Assembly (NCBI GenBank): GCA_016719225.1
Contig: JADKAN010000001.1
Location: 620,001 to 684,000 of the forward strand
From: Flavobacteriales bacterium
GTDB taxonomy: Bacteria > Bacteroidota > Bacteroidia > Flavobacteriales_F > PHOS-HE28
DNA: 64,000 nt
Direction: 5' to 3'
The notes under the pieces: generated by a model
The model's input: only the letters and a program-made list of their open reading frames with translations
The model's database searches: none
What the model was told of the DNA's origin: nothing
Shown here: one piece after another, positions 62,491 through 64,000 of the stretch
Layout: the number at the start of each line of letters is the position of its first letter
Numbering within the stretch: position 1 is the first letter of the stretch
Made by a program: the position numbers and the translations under genes

Positions 62491-64000
62491 TTGCGGATAC
62501 TTCGGCACAACCCCGGTATTCTTGAAGAAGAACGCCCACTTGTCCGCCTGCTCTGAAACGACCATGCTCGTGGGCTTTCCGGCACCATGCCCGGCATTGG
62601 TTTCCACGCGGATCAATACGGGTGCGTCCCCTTCTTGGTCCGCTTGCAGGGTGCTGATGAACTTGAAGCTATGAGCGGGTACCACGCGGTCGTCATGGTC
62701 TGCGGTCATCACCATGGTCGCGGGGTAATTCGCGGGCTTGATGTTGTGCAGTGGCGAATATGCATACAGGTAGTCGAACTCCTCCTTGCTGTTGTCCGCG
62801 CTGCCATATTCCGGCGTCCAGCCGAAGCCTGCGGTGAATTTCTGGAAACGCAACATGTCCATTACACCTACGGCGGGGAAAGCCACGGCGCACAGGTCCG
62901 GGCGTTGTGTCATCACCGCGCCCACCAACAGTCCGCCGTTGCTGCCTCCTTCAATGGCTAAGCGATCCTTGGAGGTCCACTTCTGTGCCACCAGGTATTC
63001 CGCTGCGGCGATGAAGTCGTCGAACACGTTCTGCTTCTTCTCCTTCATACCGGCCTTGTGCCATTCCTCACCGTATTCCCCGCCGCCGCGCAGGTTCGCC
63101 ATGGCGAACACGCCGCCTTGTTCCAACAGGATCATCCGGCTGGTACTGAAACTCGGTGAAAGGCTGATGTTGAACCCGCCGTATGCGTAAAGCAGCGCCG
63201 GGTTCTTCCCGTCCTTGGCCAGGCCTTTTTTATGGACGATGAACATCGGCACCTTGGTGCCGTCCTTGCTCGTGTAGAATTCCTGCTCGGTGGTGAATTG
63301 TTCCGGGTCGAACTTCAGTTCCGGACGGAAGTAAAGGTCGCTTTTCCCAGTGGCGTAGTCGTATTTGTAGATGCTCCCTGGATCCGTGAAGGAGGTGAAA
63401 CTGTAGAACGAATTCGTGTCTTCGCGCAGCCCGCCGAATCCACCCGCAGTGCCGATGCCCGGTAAGGCGATCTCCTGTTCACCCGTGCCGTCGGCGGCAT
63501 AGCGATAGATGCGCGTGGTGGCATCCTTCAAATAGCTGGCGAAGAGATTGCCGCCACCCGTTACCACGCCTTCCAACAAGTCTTTTTTCTGCGGGATCAC
63601 GTCTTTCCAGTTAGCGCTGTCAGGATGCGCGGGGTCCACGCCCACCAAGCGGTAGTTGGGTGCGTTCACATCCGTCATCACAAGGAATTTCCCGCTCTTG
63701 GGCTCAAAGGCCATGATGGATGTTTTATGATCGAACCCGCGCTGCAGCGGGGTCCATTGCGTGGCCGGTGTGGGCAACACCCCTTTGCGCAGGTCGTAGA
63801 AGTATTGCTCAAAACCGTCGGTGCCGGTGCTGATGTAAAGCGATGCGAATTCCTCGCCTTCGGTGGTGCTCACGCCCACATAGAGATTGGGCTCCGTATC
63901 GCTGGCCCAAACAAGTACGTCCTTGGCCTGAGGGTCGCCCAATTTGTGGTAGTACACGCGCTGCCACTGATTCGCGCCGCTTAGTTCCATGCCCTTCTTC
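62479..64000 (-). CDS. Prolyl oligopeptidase family serine peptidase (S9), 5' partial
   Basis: The frame is open to the right edge, so the N-terminus is outside the window and 507 codons are visible. The C-terminal alpha/beta-hydrolase domain has the nucleophile in EGGSNGGLLVGAV, the aspartate in TADHDDRVVPAHS and the histidine in ETNAGHGAGKPT, the complete catalytic triad of prolyl endopeptidase. The upstream part is the seven-bladed propeller domain (DPAHPDSANWKDVIPQKKDL; YTSKDGTKVPMFIVHKKGL). It cleaves short peptides after proline, and is likely periplasmic or cytoplasmic depending on the missing N-terminus. Confidence 0.93.
   Translation of the reverse strand, partial: KKGMELSGANQWQRVYYHKLGDPQAKDVLVWASDTEPNLYVGVSTTEGEEFASLYISTGTDGFEQYFYDLRKGVLPTPATQWTPLQRGFDHKTSIMAFEPKSGKFLVMTDVNAPNYRLVGVDPAHPDSANWKDVIPQKKDLLEGVVTGGGNLFASYLKDATTRIYRYAADGTGEQEIALPGIGTAGGFGGLREDTNSFYSFTSFTDPGSIYKYDYATGKSDLYFRPELKFDPEQFTTEQEFYTSKDGTKVPMFIVHKKGLAKDGKNPALLYAYGGFNISLSPSFSTSRMILLEQGGVFAMANLRGGGEYGEEWHKAGMKEKKQNVFDDFIAAAEYLVAQKWTSKDRLAIEGGSNGGLLVGAVMTQRPDLCAVAFPAVGVMDMLRFQKFTAGFGWTPEYGSADNSKEEFDYLYAYSPLHNIKPANYPATMVMTADHDDRVVPAHSFKFISTLQADQEGDAPVLIRVETNAGHGAGKPTSMVVSEQADKWAFFFKNTGVVPKYPQGGK

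Noticed and set aside
1..64000. CRISPR array, prophage or insertion sequence
   Set aside because: No regularly spaced repeats, transposase or phage genes were seen; the only repeat patches are those listed.

Overview
The window is a dense, high-GC stretch of a Bacteroidota chromosome, most likely a Flavobacteriales-type member. Several things point there: type IX secretion (T9SS) C-terminal sorting domains, CHU_C-type 'gliding motility' C-terminal domains, a SprB-like repeat, a Bacteroidetes START-like protein, a THX-like ribosomal protein, and promoters of the TAnnTTTG (-7) type in place of Shine-Dalgarno-led starts. No rRNA, CRISPR array, phage or insertion sequence was seen. Taxonomy is inferred from gene content only.

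Layout. 1-10 kb: the end of a secreted glucose/sorbosone dehydrogenase-like protein, cinA, rpmB, a PAP2 phosphatase, a second sorbosone dehydrogenase-like protein with a universal stress protein, an AT-hook protein, the selenouridine pair selD-mnmH, and a ClC channel with CBS domains. 10-15 kb: parA-parB behind a UPF0173 hydrolase, a DUF937-like protein, dodecin and a HerA-like ATPase. 15-21 kb: a five-gene minus-strand operon (START-like protein, LptF/G permease, two glycosyltransferases, ribBA) divergent from a tRNA-Met(CAT). 21-31 kb: rhomboid, a GmhB-like phosphatase, a class IV aminotransferase, YqgE, pdxH, a THX-like protein with a histone-H1-like tail, trmH, HU, the overlapping recQ-mpg-fmt operon, and ilvE.

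31-39 kb: an uncharacterised exported protein, a SixA-like phosphatase with no canonical start codon, a 39-residue membrane protein, clpB and xseA with an apparently broken xseB. 39-47 kb: a 1443-residue T9SS protein, then a vitamin B12 uptake operon (T9SS-sorted secreted protein, BtuB-like TonB receptor, BtuG-like propeller lipoprotein) under a well-preserved cobalamin riboswitch. 47-50 kb: a patch of intergenic repeats, then recF, a DUF721 gene and mazG. 50-64 kb: large secreted T9SS proteins with two beta-barrel outer-membrane proteins, a membrane protein paired with a beta-helix protein, and the C-terminal part of a prolyl oligopeptidase.

Most genes are ordinary housekeeping. The parts most worth a second look are the first gene of the B12 operon, the two lysine/alanine-rich extensions on otherwise small conserved proteins (THX and START-like), the frameshifted xseB, the AUC start of the SixA-like gene, and a recurrent promoter layout whose -7 element ends four bases before the ATG, implying leaderless or nearly leaderless mRNAs.
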